21,505 nucleotides of DNA from Treponema sp. Lineage in GTDB: Bacteria; Spirochaetota; Spirochaetia; Treponematales; Breznakiellaceae. The position numbers and the translations under genes were made by a program. The stretch lies in assembly GCA_031266095.1 (NCBI GenBank), contig JAISBR010000216.1:1-21505 (forward strand), given 5' to 3'. Every line of letters starts with the position of its first letter. Within the stretch, counting starts at the first letter, position 1. Positions 15,632-21,505 of this stretch are shown piece by piece. The notes beneath the pieces are model-generated. The model saw only the letters and a list, made by a program, of their open reading frames with translations. It ran no database searches and had not been told where the DNA came from.

Positions 15632-16519
15632 ATGCGAAAGTGTTTTGTATCACTTGTACTGCCGCTCCTGCTGTTTTCAAGCTGTAAATCTCCACCGTCC
15701 GCTGATTCGCCGCGGCCAAGTCCGCCCGGTGAAACGCCTGTCGCCGCGCTGGAATTTGAGCGGATTGAGGCGGACCGCATCGATCATATCACGCTCTATT
15801 ATCATCTGAGGGCTGAAAATCCCCGCTCCGGTCCCCTGGACCTTGAGGTCCGGGATTGGAACTTCAGCCTGAACGGGCTGGAAGCGGCCGCCGCTTTAAC
15901 AGCGGACGGGGCCGCTGTCTCAGGCGCGCGCTTCAGCGCCGGGCCTTTGGCCGGGATTGATAAAACCCTCTCGCTGGAACTGGACCTTAAGACCCTGCCT
16001 GAGAATTCCGGCCTTATAACCGCCCATGAGTTCCTGGCAAATCTCAGCCTTGATCTGAACTACCGCTACGGCAGCGCCGCGCCCCTGCCCGGCGCGGTCT
16101 CCGCCGAAACAGCCTTCCCCCGGATCAGGGAACCTGAGTTCACGATCACCTCTATCGCCGTGATACAGGCGGAATTGATCAACACCCGTTTCCGGGTAAA
16201 CCTGCGTATTGATAACCCCAACCTGTTCCCGCTGTCGCTTTCCTCTTTCGGTTACGAGCTCTACGGCGACGGTCATTTCTGGGCCGGGGGCAGGGAGCGG
16301 GAAGTGCTGCAGATACCCGCTCAGGCTTCCGCTGAAAAGAAGCTGTTTCTGATGATGAATTTTATTGATATGAAGCGCCAGCTCCTGGACGAGATAATCG
16401 CTATGCGGCAGGTACGCTACCGTTTTACCGGCGAAGCGGAAGTGGGCACCGGCGTCTCTTGGCTCCCCCGGTTCCACATAGGCTTTGACCATACGGGCAG
16501 CTCGGTAGTGCTGCGCTAA
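15632..16519 (+). CDS. LEA14-like (LEA type 2) lipoprotein
   Basis: A 295-residue exported lipoprotein: signal MRKCFVSLVLPLLLFSSC with the lipid-modified cysteine at position 18, followed by a proline- and serine-rich linker. Two LEA type 2 (WHy-like) beta domains seem to follow, one at about 38-150 (ITLYYHLRAENPRSGPLDL) and one at about 165-295, where RVNLRIDNPNLFPLSLSSF is the diagnostic stretch. Such domains occur in desiccation-related plant proteins and in many bacterial envelope lipoproteins with no defined task. The start has only a close GGGGA. Its TAA stop overlaps by three bases the TAG of the convergent epmA gene. Function unknown beyond an envelope location. Confidence 0.78.
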   Translation: MRKCFVSLVLPLLLFSSCKSPPSADSPRPSPPGETPVAALEFERIEADRIDHITLYYHLRAENPRSGPLDLEVRDWNFSLNGLEAAAALTADGAAVSGARFSAGPLAGIDKTLSLELDLKTLPENSGLITAHEFLANLSLDLNYRYGSAAPLPGAVSAETAFPRIREPEFTITSIAVIQAELINTRFRVNLRIDNPNLFPLSLSSFGYELYGDGHFWAGGREREVLQIPAQASAEKKLFLMMNFIDMKRQLLDEIIAMRQVRYRFTGEAEVGTGVSWLPRFHIGFDHTGSSVVLR

Positions 16520-17514
16520 AGCCGCTCCATGGGGAAGGGCAGTACCTCATCAATAGTTGAACGCCCGGTGAGGGCCATGATGAGCCGGTCCAGTCCCAGG
16601 GCGACGCCGGAACAGCGGGGAAAAGGCCTTCCCCGCCGGGGCAGAAAGTGCTTCCAATAATCGGGGTCCACCCGGTGGTTCACCAGGGCTGATGCTTTTT
16701 TTGCCGCGGCCTCAGTTTCAAAGAAAGCGCGTACCTTTACGGGATCGGTTTCCTCCGAGTAACAATTCGCGAGCTCAATGCCCCTGTAGTAGAGTTCCCA
16801 GCGTTCAAAGGTTTTAGCGCCGTCATGGCTTTCCGCGCTCCGTTGCGCAAGGCAGGGAACAAAGGAGGGATAATCCAGCAGGACGACGGGCCTTTCCTGT
16901 TTCAGCCGCGGCTCCACCACATGAATAAAAATCAAATCGTAGAGCGCCGGAACACTCAGGCCCGGCATCGGGTCCAATCCCAAACGGCGGGCCTCCGCTT
17001 CCATGCCGCCTTTTTTTTCAGCAGCCTCGAAAAGATCAAGCCCGGCCCAGCGGCCAAATGCTTCCGCTGCCGTTATGCGCGCAAAAGGCGGCAGCAGGAA
17101 CTCCTGGCCGGCCCTTTCAGCCAAATGCGCGAATAACGATTCGGTCAACGCAAGCGAATCCATATAATCCGCGTCCATGGTGTAATATTCCAGCATGGTA
17201 AATTCCGGACTGTGCAGACGGCCCGAGGATTCCCCGTTACGGAAACATTTGCAGATCTGGTACACACTGGTCCGGTGCCGGGCGATGATCCGTTTCATCC
17301 AGATTTCAGGAGAGGGAACGAGCCAGCAGGACCGTTTTTCGCACCCGCCGCCGGCCGGGGCGCAGCGGCTGGTTTCAAATACCTCAAGGCAGGACTCAGG
17401 GATAAGATCCGGCGCAAGCAGCGGGGTATCGACCTCAAGATACTTTCTGTCGTCAAAAAAAGAACGAACACGCCGGATAATCCGCGCCCGTTCCCGCAGC
17501 ATTTCCAAATCCAA
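16516..17514 (-). CDS. epmA: Elongation factor P beta-lysylation ligase EpmA (GenX/PoxA), LysRS paralogue
   Basis: A 332-residue class II synthetase-like enzyme that attaches (R)-beta-lysine to EF-P rather than charging tRNA. Motif 1 lies near YLEVDTPLLAPDLIPE (25-40), motif 2 near CKCFRNGESSGRLHSPEF (88-105), and motif 3 is GVALGLDRLIMAL close to the C-terminus. The N-terminal OB-fold anticodon-binding domain of true LysRS is absent and the length equals EpmA. The frame starts at a TTG (17514) with a GGGGGA site 7 nt upstream; the first ATG, at 17502, lacks a site. It lies 14 bp after murD and is probably cotranscribed with it. EF-P and EpmB are not in the window, so modification activity is inferred. 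Confidence 0.88.
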   Translation of the reverse strand: MDLEMLRERARIIRRVRSFFDDRKYLEVDTPLLAPDLIPESCLEVFETSRCAPAGGGCEKRSCWLVPSPEIWMKRIIARHRTSVYQICKCFRNGESSGRLHSPEFTMLEYYTMDADYMDSLALTESLFAHLAERAGQEFLLPPFARITAAEAFGRWAGLDLFEAAEKKGGMEAEARRLGLDPMPGLSVPALYDLIFIHVVEPRLKQERPVVLLDYPSFVPCLAQRSAESHDGAKTFERWELYYRGIELANCYSEETDPVKVRAFFETEAAAKKASALVNHRVDPDYWKHFLPRRGRPFPRCSGVALGLDRLIMALTGRSTIDEVLPFPMERL

Positions 17515-17528
17515 TTAACCGTCCCCCA

Positions 17529-18992
17529 TTACGCCAAACGCCTGACCGTTTCTTTCCACCGCCGGCCCCGGTCGAACTCGTTGAGGAACATGCCGAAACT
17601 GGTACAGCCCGGGGAAAGCGCTACCTTTCCGCCGGGTACGGCGCTTTCCAGGGCGGCGCTCACCGCCCGGTCCAGGGAGTCAAAGGGGCCCTGATACGCG
17701 ACGCCCGCCCGGTCAAACAAAGAACAAAGCCTTTCGCTGCCGTCGCCGGCCAAAAGGATTATCGTCTTTGCCAGGGGCGCGGCCCGCACCAAAGGGGAGA
17801 AATCGAGATTTTTGTCGGAACCGCCGGCGACCAGTACCAGCGGGGCGTCCCTGCCCAGAGCCTCAAGAGCGGCGGCCGCGGCCTCGGGGATAGTGGCGGC
17901 GCTGTCATTGTAAAAATCAATCCCCCCGGCCCGATGGAACAATTCCAGCCGGTGTTCAATACCGGGGAAGTTCCCCAAAGCCTCCCGGATAAAGTCCGCG
18001 TCCAGACCCAGGCCAAGCAAAGCCAGGGCGGCGGCAAGCAGGTTCTTTTTCTGGTGATAACCCGGCGTAAGAAGCCGGGGAGGGACCAGCTCAACCGGTC
18101 TCCCCCCGGCAAGGCCCGGAGAGTCGAAACCGTAGAGCCGCGCCAGGGCGGGTCCTTCCGGACCGGTAAGCCAGCCGCCCGAGACCCCCTCCGGCAGCGG
18201 CCCGCCGCTATAGATGAGGGGCCGGCCGCGGCTCTCGGCGTGAAAACTCCTGCCCCACTCGTCGTCGCCGGCAACGGTACAGTCCGTTTCGTCCTGCCCC
18301 TGGTACATAACCCGCTTGTCCGCGACATACGCTTCCATTGTTGCGTAATAATTCAGATGATCCGGCATGATGGCGGTCAGTACCGCCGCCTTGGGTTTCA
18401 GGAGCGGACCTCCGGCCCCCTTGTCCGGCCGCCGGCGGCCCCTGAGATCCCCCAGCTGCCAGCTTGACAGTTCAAGCACCACGTCATCTTCAGCGCCGAG
18501 GTCCTCAAGAAACGTGAGGGGCGATACGGTAATGTTACCGCCCAGCCGCGCCTTCCCTTGCAACGCGGCCGTACCCAGGGGAAACCCGCCGGCCTTCCGC
18601 GCTTTGTCCAGCGCCCAATGCAGGGCCGAGGCGGTGCCGGACTTGCCTTTGGAGCCGGTCACCACCGTAAGACGGGCGGGAGAAGCGGCCAGAAACAGGG
18701 AAATATCGGTCTCAACCCGTTTGGCGGCCCGCAGATACGGAGAGTCAGGCCGCACGCCGGGGTTTTTTATCACCATATCGGCGTTTGCGAAATCATTGAT
18801 TTCATGACGGCCCAGTACATACCGGATGGAAGCCCCTCCCAGCCGCTCAAGCGCGGGCGCCAGGGCCCGTTCATCCTTCAGATCGGTAACGGTAAGTTCC
18901 GCCCCGCGGCGGAGCAGGTAGCGCGCGGACTCAATGCCGCCGCCGTGCAGGCCAAGTCCCATTATCAGCACTTTCATTCCTGAAAATTCCAT
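17529..18992 (-). CDS. murD: UDP-N-acetylmuramoyl-L-alanine--D-glutamate ligase
   Basis: MurD adds D-glutamate to UDP-MurNAc-L-Ala in cytoplasmic peptidoglycan precursor synthesis. The 487-residue protein shows the Rossmann-like first domain (VLIMGLGLHGGGIESARYL), the ATP-binding loop VTGSKGKSGTAS (about 111-122), ELSSWQLGDL, MPDHLNYYATMEAYVADK with the lysine equivalent to the carbamylated residue, YNDSAATIPEA, VAGGSDKNLDF and the C-terminal LSPGCTSFGMFLNEFDRG. It is somewhat longer than E. coli MurD, with an Arg/Gly-rich insert after GDLRG. The ATG at 18992 has no Shine-Dalgarno but lies 7 nt after a -10 box; a second ATG at 18977 is also possible. No other cell-wall genes are near. Confidence 0.92.
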   Translation of the reverse strand: MEFSGMKVLIMGLGLHGGGIESARYLLRRGAELTVTDLKDERALAPALERLGGASIRYVLGRHEINDFANADMVIKNPGVRPDSPYLRAAKRVETDISLFLAASPARLTVVTGSKGKSGTASALHWALDKARKAGGFPLGTAALQGKARLGGNITVSPLTFLEDLGAEDDVVLELSSWQLGDLRGRRRPDKGAGGPLLKPKAAVLTAIMPDHLNYYATMEAYVADKRVMYQGQDETDCTVAGDDEWGRSFHAESRGRPLIYSGGPLPEGVSGGWLTGPEGPALARLYGFDSPGLAGGRPVELVPPRLLTPGYHQKKNLLAAALALLGLGLDADFIREALGNFPGIEHRLELFHRAGGIDFYNDSAATIPEAAAAALEALGRDAPLVLVAGGSDKNLDFSPLVRAAPLAKTIILLAGDGSERLCSLFDRAGVAYQGPFDSLDRAVSAALESAVPGGKVALSPGCTSFGMFLNEFDRGRRWKETVRRLA

Positions 18993-18996
18993 GTTA

Positions 18997-19028
18997 TGGT
19001 ATATACCACGTAACCAAAGCTCTGTAAA
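18997..19028. promoter_or_regulatory. Divergent murD / DUF2804 promoter with a palindromic -10
   Basis: On the minus strand TTTACA (19028-19023), 17 nt, and TATATA (19005-19000) place the murD transcript start at or next to its ATG. The -10 is the centre of a perfect 12-bp palindrome, TGGTATATACCA (18997-19008), so the same bases can serve as a -10 for the plus-strand gene at 19039, although the plus-strand -35 (TTCCTG) is poor. Confidence 0.5.
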
Positions 19029-19038
19029 CGGAGGTTGT

Positions 19039-20067
19039 ATGGCTCAATGTGAGATTTCCGGCGCCGTCTCGGTGCTCACCGATACCGGAGAACCTCAGCA
19101 TTTCGGCTGGTCACGACAGCCCGGTTTTTTTTACGATCCCGCCCTGGTCTGGGCGCCCCGGCGAAGGATCTCCGAGGCCGACCGGTATATCGTTTTTACC
19201 CCTACCCACCTGGTTACCTTCGAGGTCAGAGACGACGGCTACCTGGGCCACATGGGGATATCGGTGGTGTCCCTGCGTGACAAGAAACGATCAACCCAGA
19301 CCTTTCAGACCCTCCTTCCCCTGGGTTCCTATGAGATGCCCACCGGCAGTGAGACCGGCCCCGTCCGGTACCGGCGTTACAAGACAAGCCTTGATTTTGT
19401 TCCCATGGACGGCGGGGCACGGATAATCAGGGCCGACATCCCCCGATTTGGCCACAACCGGAGCCTCAGAGGAGAACTGGTACTCACCGAGCCGGTTATG
19501 GCGGAATCCCTGGTAACCAACACGGGCTGGCGGGAGGACAAGAACGCCTTCAGATATTCCCGGTGCTCCCCCTGGTATACGGTTGAGGGAGTCATCCAGT
19601 TCGGTACCACAGAGATTATTTTTACCCGGGGGAACGCCTGGGGGATTTTTGAGTGGAGCAGGGGCGCCCGTCCCCGCGCCGATATCCGTTATTGGGCCGC
19701 GTCCTGCGGCATGAGCGAAGGCCGGCTCGTCAGTTTCAGCGCAGGCTACGGTTCGGCGGATTCCTCAGCGGGCACCGAGAACGCCTTTTTTGTGGACGGC
19801 ATACTCCACAAGCTGGATCAGGTAACCTTTCACATCCCCCTGGGAAACTGGCGCAGTCCCTGGCGCTTTACCAGTAACGACAACCGCCTGGAAATGAGCT
19901 TTACCCCCCACCAGGAACGGACGGAAATGCGGCGCCTGCTCCTCCATTCCTCCGCGCGGCGCCAGATCGCGGGCTTCTTTTCCGGCAAGGCTATCCTCGA
20001 TGACGACTCGCCCATAGCGTTCAGCAACATCACCGGCTTCGCCGAACGGAACAGGATGCGGTTTTAG
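19039..20067 (+). CDS. DUF2804 family protein
   Basis: This 342-residue soluble protein resembles the DUF2804 family: an early GEPQHFGWSRQPGFFYDP, then RRRISEADRYIVFTPTHLV, VPMDGGARIIRADIP, and late segments with alternating beta-type hydrophobicity (WGIFEWSRGA, SFSAGYGSADSS, WRFTSNDNRLEMSFTPHQER). No signal peptide or membrane helix is seen. The family has no established biochemical function; a distant lipocalin-like, beta-rich fold is a guess. A GGAGG site 4 nt upstream of the ATG decides the start over the longer frame from 18934, which would run back through the murD promoter. It stands alone, divergent from murD, with the repeat region downstream. Confidence 0.8.
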   Translation: MAQCEISGAVSVLTDTGEPQHFGWSRQPGFFYDPALVWAPRRRISEADRYIVFTPTHLVTFEVRDDGYLGHMGISVVSLRDKKRSTQTFQTLLPLGSYEMPTGSETGPVRYRRYKTSLDFVPMDGGARIIRADIPRFGHNRSLRGELVLTEPVMAESLVTNTGWREDKNAFRYSRCSPWYTVEGVIQFGTTEIIFTRGNAWGIFEWSRGARPRADIRYWAASCGMSEGRLVSFSAGYGSADSSAGTENAFFVDGILHKLDQVTFHIPLGNWRSPWRFTSNDNRLEMSFTPHQERTEMRRLLLHSSARRQIAGFFSGKAILDDDSPIAFSNITGFAERNRMRF

Positions 20068-20168
20068 CGGCCGGTAATCGCGCCCCAGGAAAATATACCC
20101 AACCGCCGCCTAAACTCGACCCGCAGAATTTTTAACCGCGAGGTCGAAGACGTCGAATAAGTTTTCAT

Positions 20169-20422
20169 TCGAATCACGATCAATGCCGAGCCTGAATCGG
20201 CCAGGGTATCGGCGTTTACTTTCATGTTCCGGGAAACTATCAAGTTTTGGAAGAAATTGTAACCGCCAAGGCGAATAAGTCAAAAAAGTTTTTGCGTTCA
20301 GGCCCCTTTTTTCTCTTCCTTCTTTTACTTTTTTGACTCCTTAGCGGTAAGTCTTCTTGTACGGCACAGTGTAATCATCCTGCCGCCCTCGAATTACGAT
20401 CAATGCCGAGCCAGAATCGGCC
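20169..20422. repeat. 34-bp direct repeat, two copies 220 bp apart
   Basis: 20169-20202 and 20389-20422 agree at 32 of 34 positions; each contains ACGATCAATGCCGAGCC and ends GAATCGGCC, and includes a short inverted pair GCCGA/TCGGC. The second copy abuts the hairpin module at 20425. The CAATG...GAGCC...GAA part resembles the linker CAATGAGCCGCGAA found before the other two modules. No gene is seen in 20068-20424. Confidence 0.75.
20262..20348. repeat. Interrupted 22-bp inverted repeat
   Basis: ACCGCCAAGG + AGTCAAAAAAGT (20262-20271 and 20278-20289) pairs with ACTTTTTTGACT + CCTTAGCGGT (20327-20348); the inner 12 bp are perfect and the outer 10 bp have one mismatch. The left arm has six extra bases (CGAATA) between its halves. 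The loop is pyrimidine-rich. A looser relative, AACCGCGAGG...CGAATAAG, lies at about 20131. It resembles dispersed intergenic palindromes. Confidence 0.65.
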
Positions 20423-20424
20423 CT

Positions 20425-20469
20425 CCTATTCCGGTACGGAATAGGACACCCTCTGCCTCCGGCAGAGGG
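20425..20469. repeat. Hairpins H1 and H2 of the first composite module
   Basis: H1 is CCTATTCCG-GTA-CGGAATAGG (20425-20445); H2 is CCCTCTGCC-TCC-GGCAGAGGG (20449-20469). Both have perfect 9-bp stems and 3-nt centres. H3, the first unit of the 23-bp array, begins at the very next base. The same order recurs at 21136-21202 and 21231-21294. Confidence 0.85.
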
Positions 20470-21108
20470 GATTCCAGCTTGGAATCAGAAACGATTCCAG
20501 CTTAGAACCGGGGATGATTCCAGCCTGGAATCAGGAGCGATTCCAGCTTAGCCGCAGAGACGATTCCAGCTTAGAACCAGGGACGATTCCAGCCTGGAAT
20601 CGGAAGTGATTCCAGCTTAGAACCGGAGACGATTCCAGCTTAGCTGCTGGGGCGATTCCAGCTTGGAATCGGAAGTGATTCCAGCTTGGAATCAGAAGCG
20701 ATTCCAGCCTGGAATCAGGGACGATTCCAGCTTAGAACCAGGGATGATTCCAGCTTGGAATCGGAAGCGATTCCAGCCTGGAATCAGAAGTGATTCCAGC
20801 TTGGAATCAGGAACGATTCCAGCTTGGAATCAGGAGCGATTCCAGCCTGGAATCAGGGGACGATTCCAGCTTAGCTGCGGGGGCGATTCCAGCTTGGAAT
20901 CAAAAGTGATTCCAGCTTGGAATCAGGGACGATTCCAGCTTAGAACCAGGGACGATTCCAGCTTGGAATCGGAAGTGATTCCAGCTTGGAATCAGAAACG
21001 ATTCCAGCTTAGAACCGGAGACGATTCCAGCTTGGAATCGGAAGCGATTCCAGCTTAGACGCAGGGGCGATTCCAGCTTAGAACCAGGGGTGATTCCAAC
21101 TTGGAATC
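20470..21108. repeat. Tandem array of 27 units of 23 bp plus a terminal copy, mostly palindromic
   Basis: Units start with GATTCCA every 23 bp from 20470 to 21092; only the unit at 20838 is 24 bp. Sixteen of the first 27 units are the palindrome GATTCCA-GCT/GCC-TGGAATC. Seven have TAGAACC and four have TAGC[CT]GC or TAGACGC as the right arm. A 6-nt linker follows each of the 27 units and is RRRRRY in all but the unit at 20631 (TGGGGC) and, with one extra purine, the 20838 unit. The 28th copy has an altered centre (GATTCCA-ACT-TGGAATC) and ends the array. If transcribed, it would form a chain of small hairpins. Parts are open in several frames only because the unit lacks stops. Function unknown. 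Confidence 0.95.
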
Positions 21109-21114
21109 ACCCCT

Positions 21115-21202
21115 CCAATGAGCCGCGAAAAAGCTCCCTATTCCGTACCCGGAATAGGGGCCCCCTCTGCTCCAGCAGAGGGGACGATTCCAACCAGGAA
21201 CC
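21115..21202. repeat. Second composite hairpin module
   Basis: The linker CCAATGAGCCGCGAAAAAGC is followed by H1 CCCTATTCCG-TACC-CGGAATAGGG (21136-21159), H2 CCCCTCTGCT-CC-AGCAGAGGGG (21162-21183) and a decayed H3, GATTCCAACCAGGAACC (21186-21202). The order, orientation and spacing are those of the first module, without expansion of H3. Confidence 0.85.
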
Positions 21203-21209
21203 AGCCCTT

Positions 21210-21330
21210 CCAATGAGCCGCGAAAAGGCGCCCTATTCCGTACCCGGAATAGGGACCCCCTCTGCTCCAGCAGAGGGGATTCCAGCTTGGAATCATCCCC
21301 CGCAATGAGCCTCGAATAAGCTCCCCCGCT
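21210..21330. repeat. Third composite hairpin module and a partial fourth linker
   Basis: It begins 95 bp after the second module: linker CCAATGAGCCGCGAAAAGGC, H1 (21231-21254), H2 (21257-21278) and an intact H3 GATTCCAGCTTGGAATC (21278-21294), which shares its first base with H2. A further linker, CAATGAGCCTCGAATAAGC, at 21303 is not followed by H1, so the series stops there. Confidence 0.85.
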
Positions 21331-21354
21331 TAAGCAATTTATGTAAAATTGTGC

Positions 21355-21383
21355 TTGCGTCCTTGCCCGTCCCGTGCTATACT
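21355..21383 (+). promoter_or_regulatory. Near-consensus promoter at the right end
   Basis: TTGCGT (21355-21360), 17 nt, and TATACT (21378-21383) make a good sigma-70-type promoter. The next ATG starts at 21390, exactly where transcription would be expected to begin, so the message would be leaderless. Confidence 0.6.
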
Positions 21384-21389
21384 GCCCCC

Positions 21390-21505
21390 ATGTTGCGCGA
21401 ACCTGTCGCCAGAATTCCCGGGCTGGGCGGGGCGGGGGGGCGGGGGGCCCCGCGCCGCCCGGGGGGGGGGGGGGGATGGGGGAGGGCGGGTTGAAAGGCG
21501 GGGGG
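21390..21505 (+). CDS. Possible 5' end of an unidentified gene, running into unreliable sequence
   Basis: An ATG directly after the promoter opens as MLREPVARIPGLGG and then passes into glycine- and arginine-rich translation of the G-runs, with an in-frame TGA about 35 codons on. I do not recognise the peptide. The early codons look ordinary, but from about 21421 the bases are probably not trustworthy, so neither length nor identity can be judged. Confidence 0.25.
21421..21505. other. G-rich low-complexity tail, probable sequence or assembly artefact
   Basis: The last about 85 bases consist largely of G homopolymers (one run of about 15) broken by a few other bases. Nothing else in the window resembles it. 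This is what low-quality read ends look like, here next to a tandem array that would be hard to assemble. A natural G-quadruplex-forming tract is a less likely alternative. Confidence 0.6.

Noticed and set aside
14781..15719. Long minus-strand open frame across the second permease
   Set aside because: It overlaps a well supported membrane protein in antisense and shows no motifs.
16516..17514. Lysyl-tRNA synthetase
   Set aside because: There is no N-terminal OB-fold anticodon domain and the length is about 330 residues, so EpmA fits better.
20663..21058. A 131-residue repeat protein (SSLES...IPAWNQ...RFQPGIR period of 23 residues)
   Set aside because: The frame begins at a TTG inside the array with no ribosome site and exists because the 23-bp unit lacks stops in most frames. 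Units of the TTAG type interrupt it, and nothing suggests translation. The 69-bp periodicity leaves a small doubt.
20470..21108. Array as a CRISPR locus
   Set aside because: The interval between 17-bp palindromes is only 6 nt and drawn from a narrow RRRRRY set, so there are no unique spacers, and no cas genes are present.
20470..21108. Replication-origin iterons
   Set aside because: No rep, dnaA, par genes or typical DnaA boxes are near, and the number of copies is far above that of usual iteron arrays.

Overview
The window looks like chromosomal DNA from a spirochaete, most likely a Treponema-type organism of moderate to high GC. This is inferred from the archaeal/eukaryal-like PheS (typical of spirochaetes), several secreted or lipoprotein binding proteins with loose lipoboxes, a BMP-type (PnrA/Med-like) nucleoside-type ABC importer, a TRAP importer, and many short palindromic intergenic repeats. 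No 16S rRNA, tRNA or phage gene is present to fix the taxonomy.

Layout. 1-2806 (+): a compact modABC molybdate importer operon. 2836-5600 (-): tcdA and a small CXXC metal-binding protein, then pheS with its own promoter. 5687-9731 (-): a dctP-dctQ-dctM TRAP importer followed by a zinc-dependent dehydrogenase, probably one sugar-acid or polyol uptake and oxidation operon. It is preceded by the remains of its LacI-type regulator (9789-10022), whose reading frame ends inside the TRAP promoter. 10185-15482: a BMP-family ABC importer split into two divergent units, with the lipoprotein receptor on the minus strand and a double ATPase plus two overlapping permeases on the plus strand. They are separated by about 590 bp of non-coding DNA rich in stem-loops. 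15632-16519 (+): a LEA14-like lipoprotein. 16516-18992 (-): murD followed by epmA, a lysyl-tRNA-synthetase paralogue that modifies EF-P. 19039-20067 (+): a DUF2804 protein, divergent from murD.

20068-21505 holds no convincing gene and is the most unusual part. It contains a 34-bp direct repeat, a 22-bp interrupted inverted repeat, and an array of 27 consecutive 23-bp units plus a terminal 28th copy. Most units are a 7-bp perfect palindrome with a 3-nt centre followed by a 6-nt linker of the form RRRRRY. The array sits in a composite hairpin module (H1-H2-H3) that occurs three times in the same orientation; in the first copy H3 is expanded into the array. The function is unknown. The last about 85 bases are G-rich low-complexity sequence that looks like a poor contig end.

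A second theme is translation start architecture. Four starts (pheS, the lacI remnant, murD and an ORF at 21390) lie 6-10 nt downstream of a good -10 box and have no Shine-Dalgarno sequence, suggesting leaderless or nearly leaderless mRNAs. Most transporter genes carry strong AGGAGG-type sites. All functional names come from reading protein motifs; no database search was run.
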